From assembly GCF_900177405.1 (NCBI RefSeq), contig NZ_LT840185.1, positions 1,045,501 to 1,109,500 on the forward strand: a stretch of 64,000 nt of DNA. Direction: 5' to 3'. The number at the start of each line of letters is the position of its first letter. Position 1 is the stretch's first letter. Of this stretch, positions 41,255 to 49,791 are shown one piece after another. The notes under the pieces are model-generated. The model was not told the DNA's origin, ran no database searches, and was given only the letters and a program-made list of their open reading frames with translations. A program made the position numbers and the translations under genes. The DNA comes from Allosphingosinicella indica (lineage in GTDB: Bacteria; Pseudomonadota; Alphaproteobacteria; Sphingomonadales; Sphingomonadaceae).

Positions 41255-43522
41255 TTAAAAGCGCGCGCTGATCGACACGCTGGCGTTGCGGCCGGGCTGG
41301 GTGAAGGCGTCGGCGATGGCGGTGGTGCTGGCGAGCCCGGCGACGTCGCTCCACCAGGCATATCTGGCGTCGAGGATGTTGAAGATGCCGGCGCGCAGGG
41401 TGAGCGCCTCGCCGATCCGCACGAATGCTGTCGCATCGACGATGGTAAAGGCGTCGGGCAGATAGCAGGAGGGGGTGCAGAGCCCGCGGCTGCGCGCCTC
41501 GCTCTTGCCCGCGCTGTGCGTCATCGTCACGTCGCCGCCGAAGCGATCGTCGACGGCGCGCCAGCCGATGCCCGCGACGAGCTTGAGTGGATCGACGCTC
41601 GCCAACGGCGTCCGCGCGCCGCTCGGGTCGATCACGTCGCCCTTGGCGTAGCTTAGTGCCAGCGTGCCGGTGAAGCCCGCGGGCATGCGGCCGTGCAGCC
41701 GCGCCTCGGCGCCGCTGATCTTGACCCTATCGAGATTGATGAACTGGTAGACCGCCGGGTCGGTGGGGGTGAAACTTCCGCCCACCACCTCCTGGCTGAT
41801 GAAGTTGCGATAGCGCCCGGTGAAGGCGGTGAGCGACAGATCGACCGCCTCGCCGCCGTAGCGGACGCCGCCCTCGAAGGTGCGGCTCGTCTCCGGCTTC
41901 AGATCCGGGTTTGGCTCCGACGTGTAGCCGAAGGCGAGATTCTCGAAGAACTGGTTCACCTGCGTCGGCGCGGGGGCCTTGAAGCCCTGTGCGTACTGGC
42001 TGAACAGATTGACCCCGCCGCCGACCTTCCACAGCGCGCCGAACTTGGGCGACACGCGCGATCCATCCTGCCCCGTCGCCGGGAAATTGGGGAGCAGCGG
42101 GTCTTCGCGCGGATCGAGCTTGTAATAGTCGAAGCGGAGCGCCGGATAGAGCGTCAGCCCGCTCGTGCCGATGGCGATCTCGTCGCCCGCGAACAGGCCA
42201 AGCAGGGTGAAATCGGTGACCGGGAAGGCGCGGGTCGGGAAGACCTCGCCCGCGGGCGGCACGGTGCCGTCGCGCAGCCCCTCCTGCCGCGTCTCGCTAT
42301 AGTCGGCGCCGAGCACGAAGCGGTGGGCGATCGTCCCGGCGGCGAAATTGCCACGCAGCTCGCCGCTGGCGCCGATGACGCGATTGTCGAAGGTGTTGAG
42401 CCGCTCGCGATCGGCGAGGACCGTGCGGTCCTCGAAGGTGAACTGGCGGTTGCGGCCGTCCTGCCAATAGGCGCCGAGCGAGGCGTGATCGATCGTGCCG
42501 CTGCCCTCCCACGTCCAGTCGAGCCCGATCCGGTCGCGCTTCACGCTGTCGCGCGCGTCGAGCCGCGCCACCGCGGCGGTGATGCCGGACAGCACGTCGC
42601 TGGTAACGCGCGTGCCGAGATGCTCGCCGGTCAGGCGGATGCGGTGATCGCCATTGCCCCAGACGAGCTTGCCGAGCAGCGCGTTCGATTCGCCGTCCTG
42701 CGGGTTGGGCGTAGTGCGCGCCGGGCCGGTGACGTCGTTGTCGCCCTGATTGTCGAGCTCCTTGAAATCGCGCCGGGTATAGGCCGCCATCGCCGACCAT
42801 TGGCCGGAAGCGCCCGCGACCACCGCGGTCTCCGAAAACTCCTCGTCCGCCGAGCTGTAGGACGCGCGGGCGAGCCCGGCGATGCCGTCGCGCCCGGCCA
42901 GGAAATCGGCGGGATCGGAGGTGATGAAGCTGACTGCGCCGGCAAGGCCGTCGCTGCCGTAAAGCGCCGAGGCGGGGCCGCGCAGGATCTCGACCGACTT
43001 GACCAGGCCGACGTCGACATAGTCGCCGCGCCCCGCAAGCTGCGCGCCGAAGCCGAAGCCATCGGGCACGCGAATGCCGTCCACCTGGATCAGCACGCGG
43101 TTGCCGCCGAGGCCGCGGATGGTGAAGCCGCTGTTGCGATCGCGCCCCGTTGAACCCAGCGCCGCGCCGAACCGCGCCGGCGAGCGGGGTACGCTCACGC
43201 CGGGCTCGTAGCGGACGAGATCCTTGACGTCGGTGACGAGCTGTTGTGCGATCTGCTCGGCATCGATGACGCTGACCGTCGCGGGCGCATCGAGCACCGC
43301 AATCGGGGTGCGCGTCGCGGTGACGGTGATCGCCCGGCTGCCCGGGATCGATCCGTAGCGCAGCGGCACCGGCGCGTAAGTTTCCTCCGCGGCCTTCGCC
43401 GCATCCGTTTGCTCGCCAGCCTCCTGCTGCGCCGCGGCGCTCTGCGCATTGGCGGGCGCACCGGCCATCATCGCCACAATCAGCGCACCCCGAGACATGC
43501 TCCCCGACACCCCTATTAACAC
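41255..43522 (-). CDS. TonB-dependent haemoglobin/haem-type receptor
   Basis: About 755 aa with signal peptide, a plug domain (DLVRYEPGVSVPR, VLIQVDGIRVPDGF) and a 22-strand barrel ending in Phe (SVSISARF). The FxAP and NPDLKPETS motifs found in haem/haemoglobin receptors are present (FKAPAP, NPDLKPETS). It imports haem or an iron complex across the outer membrane. GTG 43522 has GGGGA at good spacing; ATG 43498 is an alternative with a too-close SD. A Fur-like palindrome lies 26 bp upstream. Confidence 0.88.
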   Translation of the reverse strand: MLIGVSGSMSRGALIVAMMAGAPANAQSAAAQQEAGEQTDAAKAAEETYAPVPLRYGSIPGSRAITVTATRTPIAVLDAPATVSVIDAEQIAQQLVTDVKDLVRYEPGVSVPRSPARFGAALGSTGRDRNSGFTIRGLGGNRVLIQVDGIRVPDGFGFGAQLAGRGDYVDVGLVKSVEILRGPASALYGSDGLAGAVSFITSDPADFLAGRDGIAGLARASYSSADEEFSETAVVAGASGQWSAMAAYTRRDFKELDNQGDNDVTGPARTTPNPQDGESNALLGKLVWGNGDHRIRLTGEHLGTRVTSDVLSGITAAVARLDARDSVKRDRIGLDWTWEGSGTIDHASLGAYWQDGRNRQFTFEDRTVLADRERLNTFDNRVIGASGELRGNFAAGTIAHRFVLGADYSETRQEGLRDGTVPPAGEVFPTRAFPVTDFTLLGLFAGDEIAIGTSGLTLYPALRFDYYKLDPREDPLLPNFPATGQDGSRVSPKFGALWKVGGGVNLFSQYAQGFKAPAPTQVNQFFENLAFGYTSEPNPDLKPETSRTFEGGVRYGGEAVDLSLTAFTGRYRNFISQEVVGGSFTPTDPAVYQFINLDRVKISGAEARLHGRMPAGFTGTLALSYAKGDVIDPSGARTPLASVDPLKLVAGIGWRAVDDRFGGDVTMTHSAGKSEARSRGLCTPSCYLPDAFTIVDATAFVRIGEALTLRAGIFNILDARYAWWSDVAGLASTTAIADAFTQPGRNASVSISARF

Positions 43523-43545
43523 CGCTATTCCCCGCTGTTTTGATA

Positions 43546-43562
43546 TTGCGAATGATTCGCGG
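43546..43562. promoter_or_regulatory. Fur-like operator upstream of the haem receptor
   Basis: The sequence TTGCGAATGATTCGCGG contains the perfect dyad GCGAAT-G-ATTCGC and fits the AT-centred 'GAATNATTC' pattern of iron-regulated promoters. A second related segment (CTCTTATGAGAATGAG) follows at about 43572-43587. The site lies between the divergent receptor and CocE genes. Iron-dependent repression of the receptor is inferred; Irr or another regulator is possible. Confidence 0.6.
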
Positions 43563-43667
43563 TCTCAAATACTCTTATGAGAATGAGTGTCAACAGCAAG
43601 ACTGTCGGTCGGTTGACTTGCCGGTTGAGGACAATATTGTCCTGATCAGGACATTGGGGAGGCGGTC

Positions 43668-45446
43668 ATGCGGGCATTGAGATCGATCGTGGCGGCGTTC
43701 GCTCTGGCGATCGCCACACCGGGGGCCGCTGCCGAGCCGAACACGCCGGATGCCGCCAAGATCGCTTTCCGCTGGGACGTGAAGATTCCGCTGCGCGACG
43801 GCACCCAGCTTAGCGCCAACGTCTATCTGCCCAAGGGGCAGGCCGCCCCCGCGCCCTGCATCTTCACGCTCACCCCCTATATCGCGCAAAGCTATCACGA
43901 CCGCGGCGTCTATTTCGCCGCGCACGGCCTACCGTTCCTGACCGTCGACGCACGCGGCCGCGGCAATTCCGAAGGCACGTTCCGCCCGCTGATCCAGGAG
44001 GCCGAGGACGGCCACGACGTCGTCGAATGGCTGGCGAAACAGCCCTATTGCAACGGCAAGGTATCGATGTGGGGCGGCTCCTACGCCGGCTACAACCAGT
44101 GGGCCGCGGCCAAGGAAGCGCCGCCGCATCTTGCCACCATCGTCCCCGTCGCCTCGCCCTATCCCGGCGCCGATTTCCCGGCGCGCAACAACATCTTCTA
44201 CCCCTATCTGCTGCAATGGCTGAACTTCACCTCGGGCAAGGCGTCGCAGGGCAATATCTTCGGCGACGGCGACTTCTGGGGCGCGATCGCGCGCCGCCGG
44301 TTCGAGGAGGGCGTGGCGTTCAACACGCTGGAGCGCGAGCTGGGCGGCGATCAGGCGACCCTGCGCGAGTGGATCTCTCACCCCGCGGTCGATGCCTGGT
44401 ACGACAGCTATGCGCCGACCGACGCGCAGTTCCGCGCTTTCTCGATGCCGATCCTCACGATCACCGGCAGCTACGACGGCGATCAGCCGGGTGCCTTCGC
44501 CTTCTACAAAAAGCATATGGCGCTGGGATCACCTGAGGCGCGCGCCAATCATTATCTCATAGTCGGGCCATGGGACCATGCCGGCACCCGCACCCCGCGC
44601 GCCGAAGTCGGCGGCCTCACCTTCGGCAAGGAGAGCCTCGTCGATCTCAACAAGCTCCACGTCGACTGGTACAATTGGACGATGGCGGGCGGCGCCAGGC
44701 CCGCCTTCCTCGAAAAACGCGTCGCTTATTACGTCATGGGCGCCGATCGCTGGCGCTATGCCGACACGCTGGAGGGCGTGACCGCCGAGGAGCGGCCCTT
44801 CTATCTCGATTCGGATGGCGGCGGCGCGACGCGGGTGATGGCATCCGGCGCGCTCAATCCGGCACGGCCCGGCGCGGGCAGGCCCGACCGCTACGTCTAC
44901 GATCCGCGCGACACCTCCCGCGCGGCGCTGGAGGCGAGCATCGATCCCTCGCTGCTCACCGACCAGCAGCTCGTCCTCGCCGGCGACGGCAAGCAGCTCG
45001 TCTATCACAGCGCGCCGTTCGACAAGGATACCGAAGTCTCGGGCTTCTTCCGCCTCTCCGCCTGGATCGCGATCGACACGCCCGACACCGATTTCCGAGC
45101 CGCGGTCTACGAGATCGACGGCACCGGCCGCAGCATCCTCCTGACCGACGATATCAAGCGCGCGCGCTTCCGGGAAAGCCCGCGGCAGGCGAAGCTCGTC
45201 ACCACCCGCGCGGCGCAGCGCTATGATTTCGACAGCTTCATGTTCGTCTCGCGCCGCATCGCCAAGGGCAGCCGACTCCGCCTCGTCATCGGCCCGCTCA
45301 ACTCGATCTGGACGCAGAAGAACTACAACAGCGGCGGCGACGTCTCGGCGGAAACGATGGCCGACGCACGGCCGGTGACGGTTACGCTCCACCACGACCG
45401 CGCGAGGCCAAGCGCTCTCTATGTACCGATCGGCCAGCCGGAATAA
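43668..45446 (+). CDS. CocE/NonD-family exported hydrolase
   Basis: A 592-aa serine hydrolase with signal peptide (about 1-22). The X-Pro dipeptidyl-peptidase-type alpha/beta domain has the nucleophile motif GGSYAG, a DARGRGNSEG segment and a GPWDHAG motif carrying the catalytic His. A C-terminal jelly-roll domain follows (about 380-590). Family members hydrolyse esters, amides or dipeptides; the natural substrate is open. GGGGAGG precedes the ATG. It is the last chromosomal gene before the mobile element. Confidence 0.87.
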   Translation: MRALRSIVAAFALAIATPGAAAEPNTPDAAKIAFRWDVKIPLRDGTQLSANVYLPKGQAAPAPCIFTLTPYIAQSYHDRGVYFAAHGLPFLTVDARGRGNSEGTFRPLIQEAEDGHDVVEWLAKQPYCNGKVSMWGGSYAGYNQWAAAKEAPPHLATIVPVASPYPGADFPARNNIFYPYLLQWLNFTSGKASQGNIFGDGDFWGAIARRRFEEGVAFNTLERELGGDQATLREWISHPAVDAWYDSYAPTDAQFRAFSMPILTITGSYDGDQPGAFAFYKKHMALGSPEARANHYLIVGPWDHAGTRTPRAEVGGLTFGKESLVDLNKLHVDWYNWTMAGGARPAFLEKRVAYYVMGADRWRYADTLEGVTAEERPFYLDSDGGGATRVMASGALNPARPGAGRPDRYVYDPRDTSRAALEASIDPSLLTDQQLVLAGDGKQLVYHSAPFDKDTEVSGFFRLSAWIAIDTPDTDFRAAVYEIDGTGRSILLTDDIKRARFRESPRQAKLVTTRAAQRYDFDSFMFVSRRIAKGSRLRLVIGPLNSIWTQKNYNSGGDVSAETMADARPVTVTLHHDRARPSALYVPIGQPE

Positions 45447-45480
45447 CCGGCCAGCGCTAACAACTATCGCATGTGATGCA

Positions 45481-45528
45481 TGGAGCGGGCGAAGGGATTC
45501 GAACCCTCGACCCCAACCTTGGCAAGGT
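45481..45528. repeat. Left attachment site: truncated tRNA-Gly copy
   Basis: This 48-bp segment equals 56741-56788 base for base and stops inside the anticodon stem, after which the sequences diverge (GGTCGG here, GGTTGT in the intact gene). It is a 3' tRNA fragment on the minus strand, not a functional gene. It marks the att core used by the integrase. Confidence 0.92.
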
Positions 45529-45645
45529 CGGCATCAGCCGTTTTCCGGCGGCTTTCTCGTTACTGTCATTCCCGGATTTCCGCGATTTCTCAAACTCACG
45601 CGTTTCTGCCGTTTTTGAGCGTTTCCGGGGTTTATAGACGTTCCA

Positions 45646-45720
45646 AGTGGGGATAGAGCGGGGTGGACTTTTGGTCCATTTCCGGTTATAATAATGATAT
45701 ACCCCACTGGATTCCCCACT
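45646..45720. repeat. AGTGGGG boxes, candidate integrase arm sites (left end)
   Basis: Three copies of the AGTGGGG word lie between attL and the integrase gene: AGTGGGGAT at 45646-45654 on the plus strand, and ACCCCACT (45701-45708) and ATTCCCCACT (45711-45720) in inverse orientation. Two further copies lie at the right end (56675-56693). Matching words at both ends of the element suit arm-type binding sites of a lambda-like integrase. Confidence 0.6.
45664..45692 (+). promoter_or_regulatory. Integrase promoter with overlapping palindrome
   Basis: TGGACT (45664-45669), a 17-bp spacer and TATAAT (45687-45692) form a good sigma-70 promoter pointing at the integrase gene. The dyad TGGAC-N5-GTCCA (45664-45678) covers the -35 box and may be an operator for a repressor or the integrase itself. 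Confidence 0.6.
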
Positions 45721-45773
45721 GCAAGTTCGGAGGTGCCAGCCGGGGAAAGCAACCCCTCAACGGAGCGATAAGA

Positions 45774-46976
45774 ATGACAAATGCGCGACGCCCGGTCGGC
45801 CGCCCCGGCCGCTATGCCAAATACGAGAAACTGGAAGCCTCACTCCCCGCCCGAATGACGAAGCGCCCGGTCTATTGCGACGGGATCGGCCTGTTCAAAG
45901 GCAGCAAGGCGAGCACGGTCTGGGTCAAGATCAGGATGCCCCACGGCGGCGTCTATAAGGGCCGCACGGTGCCTCTATCAGGCTCCATCGAGCACAAGGC
46001 AGGCAACCGGGCCTCTTGGACGTGGCAGCAGCTAGAAGCCGAGCGGGACCGCCTACAGGGCCTAGCCGATCGCGGCGAGCCACTGGAAGCCGTCCAGGCG
46101 GAATCCTTCGCCAGCTTCGCAACGGACTGGCTCGAACGGAAAAAATCGACGCTCAAGGGCTACGGCGTCACCAAGGGCCATATCGCCACGGCGCTGATCC
46201 CGACGTTCGGCAAGAAGGCGCTGGACGCGATCACCGTTGGCGATGTCAATCGCTGGATCGGCAAGCAGCGCGCTAACCTCGCGCCCGCCACGGTGCAAAG
46301 ACAGCTAAGCACGTTCAATGCGATCATGAATGATGCCGTTCGCAACGGCCTGATCGAGCGAAACCCGGCCACACGCGCCGACAAGATCAGAGGCGTCGAG
46401 CCGAGACAGCGTTTTGTCACTGAGGCGGAATGGCAGACGATCCTTGCGACCTGCGAACGCATCGAGCGAGAGCAGGAAGAGAAGCGGGAGCAAACGCCGC
46501 AGCGGATCAGGGGCTGGCTCCGGCACTATGTCGCATGGGCCTACAATTCGGGGATGCGGCGAGCGGAGATACTCGCGCTGACATGGGCCAATGTGCGGGC
46601 CGTCGATGCCGAGCACGTCGTGGTCGAGGTGCTCAATTCCAAGAACGGCAAATCCCGCTTCGTCAGCTGCACCGCGGAAATGCGGTCGATCCTAGAGGCG
46701 CTCGAGAAGCTGGATCGCCCGGGGGGAGACAATCGGCTTTTCCCTGTGTCGATCACGACGCTGAAACGCGCCTTGACTGCCCTGTGGAAGGCGACAGGGT
46801 TGAAAGACGTGCGCCTTCACGATCTCCGCCGCAGCCATGCGACAATCCTCATCAACAAGGGGATAGACGTTCGCACCGTGGCAGGGCGCCTTGGACATAC
46901 CGGCACTGCCATGCTGGCCAAGCACTACGCCGTGGATCGCGGCGACAAGGAAGCGGCGGCCGCGTTCGCCGCATAG
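45774..46976 (+). CDS. Tyrosine-type site-specific integrase
   Basis: About 400 aa. An N-terminal region with AP2-like DNA-binding features is followed by a SAM-like core-binding domain (about 105-190) and the catalytic domain. Catalytic residues are visible: Arg in NSGMRRAEIL, HDLRR, GHTG and the Tyr in KHYAV. It cuts and joins the tRNA-Gly att core. The start ATG 45774 follows CGGAG; the frame runs further upstream through the promoter and is not used. Position at the left end, pointing inward, is usual for tRNA-targeting islands. Confidence 0.93.
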   Translation: MTNARRPVGRPGRYAKYEKLEASLPARMTKRPVYCDGIGLFKGSKASTVWVKIRMPHGGVYKGRTVPLSGSIEHKAGNRASWTWQQLEAERDRLQGLADRGEPLEAVQAESFASFATDWLERKKSTLKGYGVTKGHIATALIPTFGKKALDAITVGDVNRWIGKQRANLAPATVQRQLSTFNAIMNDAVRNGLIERNPATRADKIRGVEPRQRFVTEAEWQTILATCERIEREQEEKREQTPQRIRGWLRHYVAWAYNSGMRRAEILALTWANVRAVDAEHVVVEVLNSKNGKSRFVSCTAEMRSILEALEKLDRPGGDNRLFPVSITTLKRALTALWKATGLKDVRLHDLRRSHATILINKGIDVRTVAGRLGHTGTAMLAKHYAVDRGDKEAAAAFAA

Positions 46977-47074
46977 TCTCTGGCGGGGAAGCGAGCGCCT
47001 AGTCCGATGTCTAGCAAAGTCTAGCGGACTGGCCTCGCTACCGGCCCCCAACGGGCCGATATATCCGTTTTTTC

Positions 47075-47103
47075 TTGACAAATCCGCCGTTTTCGGATAT
47101 AAT
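47075..47103 (+). promoter_or_regulatory. Perfect consensus sigma-70 promoter with dyad operator
   Basis: TTGACA (47075-47080), exactly 17 bp, then TATAAT (47098-47103). Both hexamers are perfect, which is rare in GC-rich alphaproteobacteria. The spacer holds ATCCG...CGGAT (47082-47086 / 47094-47098), and another ATATCCG lies at 47061-47067. The promoter drives the small HTH gene and the polymerase-like gene and is probably tightly repressed. Confidence 0.75.
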
Positions 47104-47223
47104 GGAGGTATGGATAGAGGGGATTTCCCTTCTTCCATAAACCCCAAAATCAGAGCCGATCCACCGTTCGAAGCCCGCGCTTCGCAACGGTGTTTTCGCT
47201 CGTCCCAATAAGGAGAAGAGCTC

Positions 47224-47424
47224 ATGTCAATTGAGCCGGAATTTTTCACCGACAAGGATGTTGCCCGGAAGCTGAATCTGTCGCCGTCATGGGTGCGGGG
47301 TCAGCGGCACAAAAGAGCTAAGGGGCTGCCCCACATCCTCGACGTGGATGCCAGATACATCGGCACTTGCCCCCGCTATGTGAAGGCTGAAATCGACGCC
47401 TTCGTTGCCGCCATCGCGGCCTGA
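47224..47424 (+). CDS. AlpA/excisionase-like small HTH protein
   Basis: A 66-aa protein with a MerR-like winged HTH (FFTDKDVARKLNLSPSWVRGQR). Such proteins act as excisionases or as activators (AlpA) of the integrase in integrative elements. AAGGAGAAG gives it a very strong ribosome site. It lies 120 bp after the perfect promoter and 15 bp before the polymerase-like gene, so both are one transcript. It may itself bind the CGGAT dyads of that promoter. Confidence 0.75.
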   Translation: MSIEPEFFTDKDVARKLNLSPSWVRGQRHKRAKGLPHILDVDARYIGTCPRYVKAEIDAFVAAIAA

Positions 47425-47439
47425 ACGGAGCAGCAACCA

Positions 47440-48861
47440 ATGTATCATGACAGGATGCTGGCGGCGCGTGGCGTCGCCGGATGGGCGGATACGCGCCTCG
47501 TTGAGGCCATTCCCGTTGATCGGGCACCGATGGAGCCGAAGCAGGACGCGAACGCCTCCAGCGGTTTCCTAGCGCCTTTGGGAGAGTGGTTTGACGAAGA
47601 TTATGACTTCACCGGGCCGGAAGGTGATGCTTTTGCCGACGCCTTGCTGGCCCAGGTCGAAGCGATCGAGGTCCGAAAACGGGCACGGCGGCAAGCCGAT
47701 GTCGACAATCATCAGACCTTCCTCCGTAAGCTGGCTGCCAACGGCTTCCGGGCCTTCCGTAGCTACCATCCGCCTTTGGTCGCGGTGCAATTGGCGCCGC
47801 ACGCCTATCGCGGACGCGCTGGCTGGCTGAACGGCGTGGCGATGAAGCGCGAGCTGGAACTGTTAAGGGAAGCGGGACTCGTCGAAATTAACATTGGCGT
47901 GTGGGGCGAAGCCTCCACGACCTATTCCGTGACGCCGGATTTCATGATCGCCGCGATCAGGGCTCGACTGACGGGCCGCAACATCACGCACCGTCTGGAG
48001 CCTCACCGGCTCGTTCGACTCTATCGAACCAACAGCGACGATGGCGACTTGATCGCCTTCGAGCCTGACGATCAGACGCGGCGATGGACAGAGCAAATCG
48101 ACGCCTACAATCGCTTTGTCGCGGCACAGGACGTCGCAATGGACCTGTCTAGTCGGGATAAGGCCAGGTTGCTCGCCCAGATGAACGCCGGGCGGCGGGA
48201 AGGCATTCCGCGACTCAAGCAACCGGACCTGACGAACAAGAGCCTGTTCCGGCAGTTCAACGAAGGATCCTTTGAAGCCGGCGGGCGGCTCTACGGGGCG
48301 TGGTGGATCAACTGCCCGAAGGAATTTCGTCCGATGATCAGGATCAACGGCAAGCCGACGGTGGAACTGGATTTCTCCGGTTGTGCAGTCCGCATGTTGT
48401 ATCACGAGAAGGGAATGGCGTTCGAAGGCGATCCCTATTTTCTGGAAGCCCTCGACGCCTGCGAACGGGAGCATGACCTTCGCAAGAGTCATTTCCGGGA
48501 AGGCGTGAAGCGGTTGACCCAAGCCCTGATCAACGGATGCGAGGGCGGCAGTCCCGAACGGATCAGGCTAACGAAAGAGGAAGCCGTAAGGCCCTATTTC
48601 AAGCAATCCCATGTTTTGGAGATGATCAGGGCCAAGCATGAACCGATCGCCCAATCGTTCCAGACCGGCGCTTGGAGATGGCTGCAAAGGGCGGACTCCG
48701 ACATTGCCTTGTCGGTTATCCACAATCTGATGGAGAAGGGGATCGTCGCTTTACCGATCCATGATTCCTTCATCGTCGCTGAAGGCGATAAGGAGGCGCT
48801 GAGACTGCAAATGACGGTCAGCTATCTTGATCAATTTGACCATGAACCAGTGATCAACTGA
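47440..48861 (+). CDS. Polymerase-like protein with family-A/T7-type palm motifs (unrecognised family)
   Basis: A 473-aa protein that I cannot place in a named family. Residues about 115-170 look like a winged helix (RELELLREAGLVEI). The C-terminal 180 residues carry, in order, VELDFSGCAVRML (Asp311; motif A), REGVKRLTQALING (Arg353, Lys357, Asn365-Gly366; motif B/O-helix) and PIHDSFIV (Asp442; motif C). The R-x3-K-x7-x-G spacing equals that of Pol I and T7 RNA polymerase. The motif A position that is Glu710 in Pol I is Ala316, and motif C is HDS, as in T7 RNA polymerase, not HDE. A compact template-dependent polymerase or primase-polymerase for element replication is inferred. GGAG precedes the ATG. 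Confidence 0.65.
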   Translation: MYHDRMLAARGVAGWADTRLVEAIPVDRAPMEPKQDANASSGFLAPLGEWFDEDYDFTGPEGDAFADALLAQVEAIEVRKRARRQADVDNHQTFLRKLAANGFRAFRSYHPPLVAVQLAPHAYRGRAGWLNGVAMKRELELLREAGLVEINIGVWGEASTTYSVTPDFMIAAIRARLTGRNITHRLEPHRLVRLYRTNSDDGDLIAFEPDDQTRRWTEQIDAYNRFVAAQDVAMDLSSRDKARLLAQMNAGRREGIPRLKQPDLTNKSLFRQFNEGSFEAGGRLYGAWWINCPKEFRPMIRINGKPTVELDFSGCAVRMLYHEKGMAFEGDPYFLEALDACEREHDLRKSHFREGVKRLTQALINGCEGGSPERIRLTKEEAVRPYFKQSHVLEMIRAKHEPIAQSFQTGAWRWLQRADSDIALSVIHNLMEKGIVALPIHDSFIVAEGDKEALRLQMTVSYLDQFDHEPVIN

Positions 48862-48951
48862 ATGGAATAGTGACGGAGTGAAGGGGAATTCGGGGGAGTC
48901 CCTTCATTCCAGATAGTCCGTAAGCACGCAGCTAAGCCACCATCCGTAGCT

Positions 48952-49404
48952 TTAATTCATCACACCCGGCTTCCAGCTGATAATCGGCACCATATCTGCT
49001 TCGGTTCCTGGCCGGGATCGCAGCTCAGGATCGGTTTCGCGCTCGTAGGCCCCACGGGTCCAGATCATCACCCAGAGCTTCGGCATGAACAGGGACACAG
49101 CCTTGGCGACGGGCTTCAGATTCCTTCTCGTCCAGAAAATGAGGGCCTCTTCATCGTCCCCGATGCCTCTTTCCCTGAAGACCGCCCACAAGTGCGCAAA
49201 ATCCAGCTTATGCGTGATGCAACCGACCGTGCCCACGGGCAGTTTCCGACATTCCAACGACACGATCGCATAGGGTCGACACGTGCCGACCTCAACGAAT
49301 TTGCCGTCCGCGATCCGTGCTCCGAATTCTCTGAACTTCCGCACGCGGCAAAGCTCGCCGTCGATTGCAGCCCAGTCGCGATCCGATCGGAGAACCTTAT
49401 CCAC
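48952..49404 (-). CDS. Hypothetical protein (150 aa), coupled to membrane gene
   Basis: No family recognised. The protein is mixed alpha/beta, soluble, with segments GELCRVRKFREFGARI, YAIVSLECRKLPVG and LWVMIWTRGAYERET. I place the start at GTG 49404, which overlaps the stop of the upstream membrane gene by 8 bp (GTGGATAA) and has GGAAAG before it. A longer frame to 49476 would overlap that gene fully. It is convergent with the polymerase-like gene. The coupling suggests the two proteins act together. Confidence 0.6.
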   Translation of the reverse strand: MDKVLRSDRDWAAIDGELCRVRKFREFGARIADGKFVEVGTCRPYAIVSLECRKLPVGTVGCITHKLDFAHLWAVFRERGIGDDEEALIFWTRRNLKPVAKAVSLFMPKLWVMIWTRGAYERETDPELRSRPGTEADMVPIISWKPGVMN

Positions 49405-49705
49405 GGCTTTCCAAGGCTTCGATGGTCCGATTGCTCCATCGAAACAGCAGGAATGACACAGCTGTAGTAGCCCCAAGGCTCAAGAGGAAGGTTGCACCTG
49501 GCACCTCGCTCCATGACCGGCGGGCTACTACCACCGCCACAATCCCAATAATCAGGATGGCGTTGGCTACAAGGAAGAGACCCGACGCCAATTGGATCGC
49601 TCCAAGGGCGAAACTCCCGAGCATATTGACCGCGCCCTCGGCCCTCTGCCGTTCAAGATCGGGAGCTGCGGGCCGAGCCGTGTCAGCAGGGGATTCCTCG
49701 ATCAT
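49397..49705 (-). CDS. Two-helix membrane protein (102 aa)
   Basis: An acidic N-terminus (about 1-28) is followed by two membrane helices (about 36-60 and 72-90) and a short tail. No family recognised. GGAAGGA precedes the ATG at good spacing. It is the first gene of a two-gene unit with the 150-aa protein, divergent from the XRE regulator. A membrane effector or anchor within an element-encoded module is possible but unproven. Confidence 0.65.
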   Translation of the reverse strand: MIEESPADTARPAAPDLERQRAEGAVNMLGSFALGAIQLASGLFLVANAILIIGIVAVVVARRSWSEVPGATFLLSLGATTAVSFLLFRWSNRTIEALESRG

Positions 49706-49791
49706 CGGCGTGTCCTTCCACCAAGCCCAACGTGGAATGAGGTATAATAGCCCGTGGACTGAAAAGCACCATCCATCGCCTAAGCTGGCGG

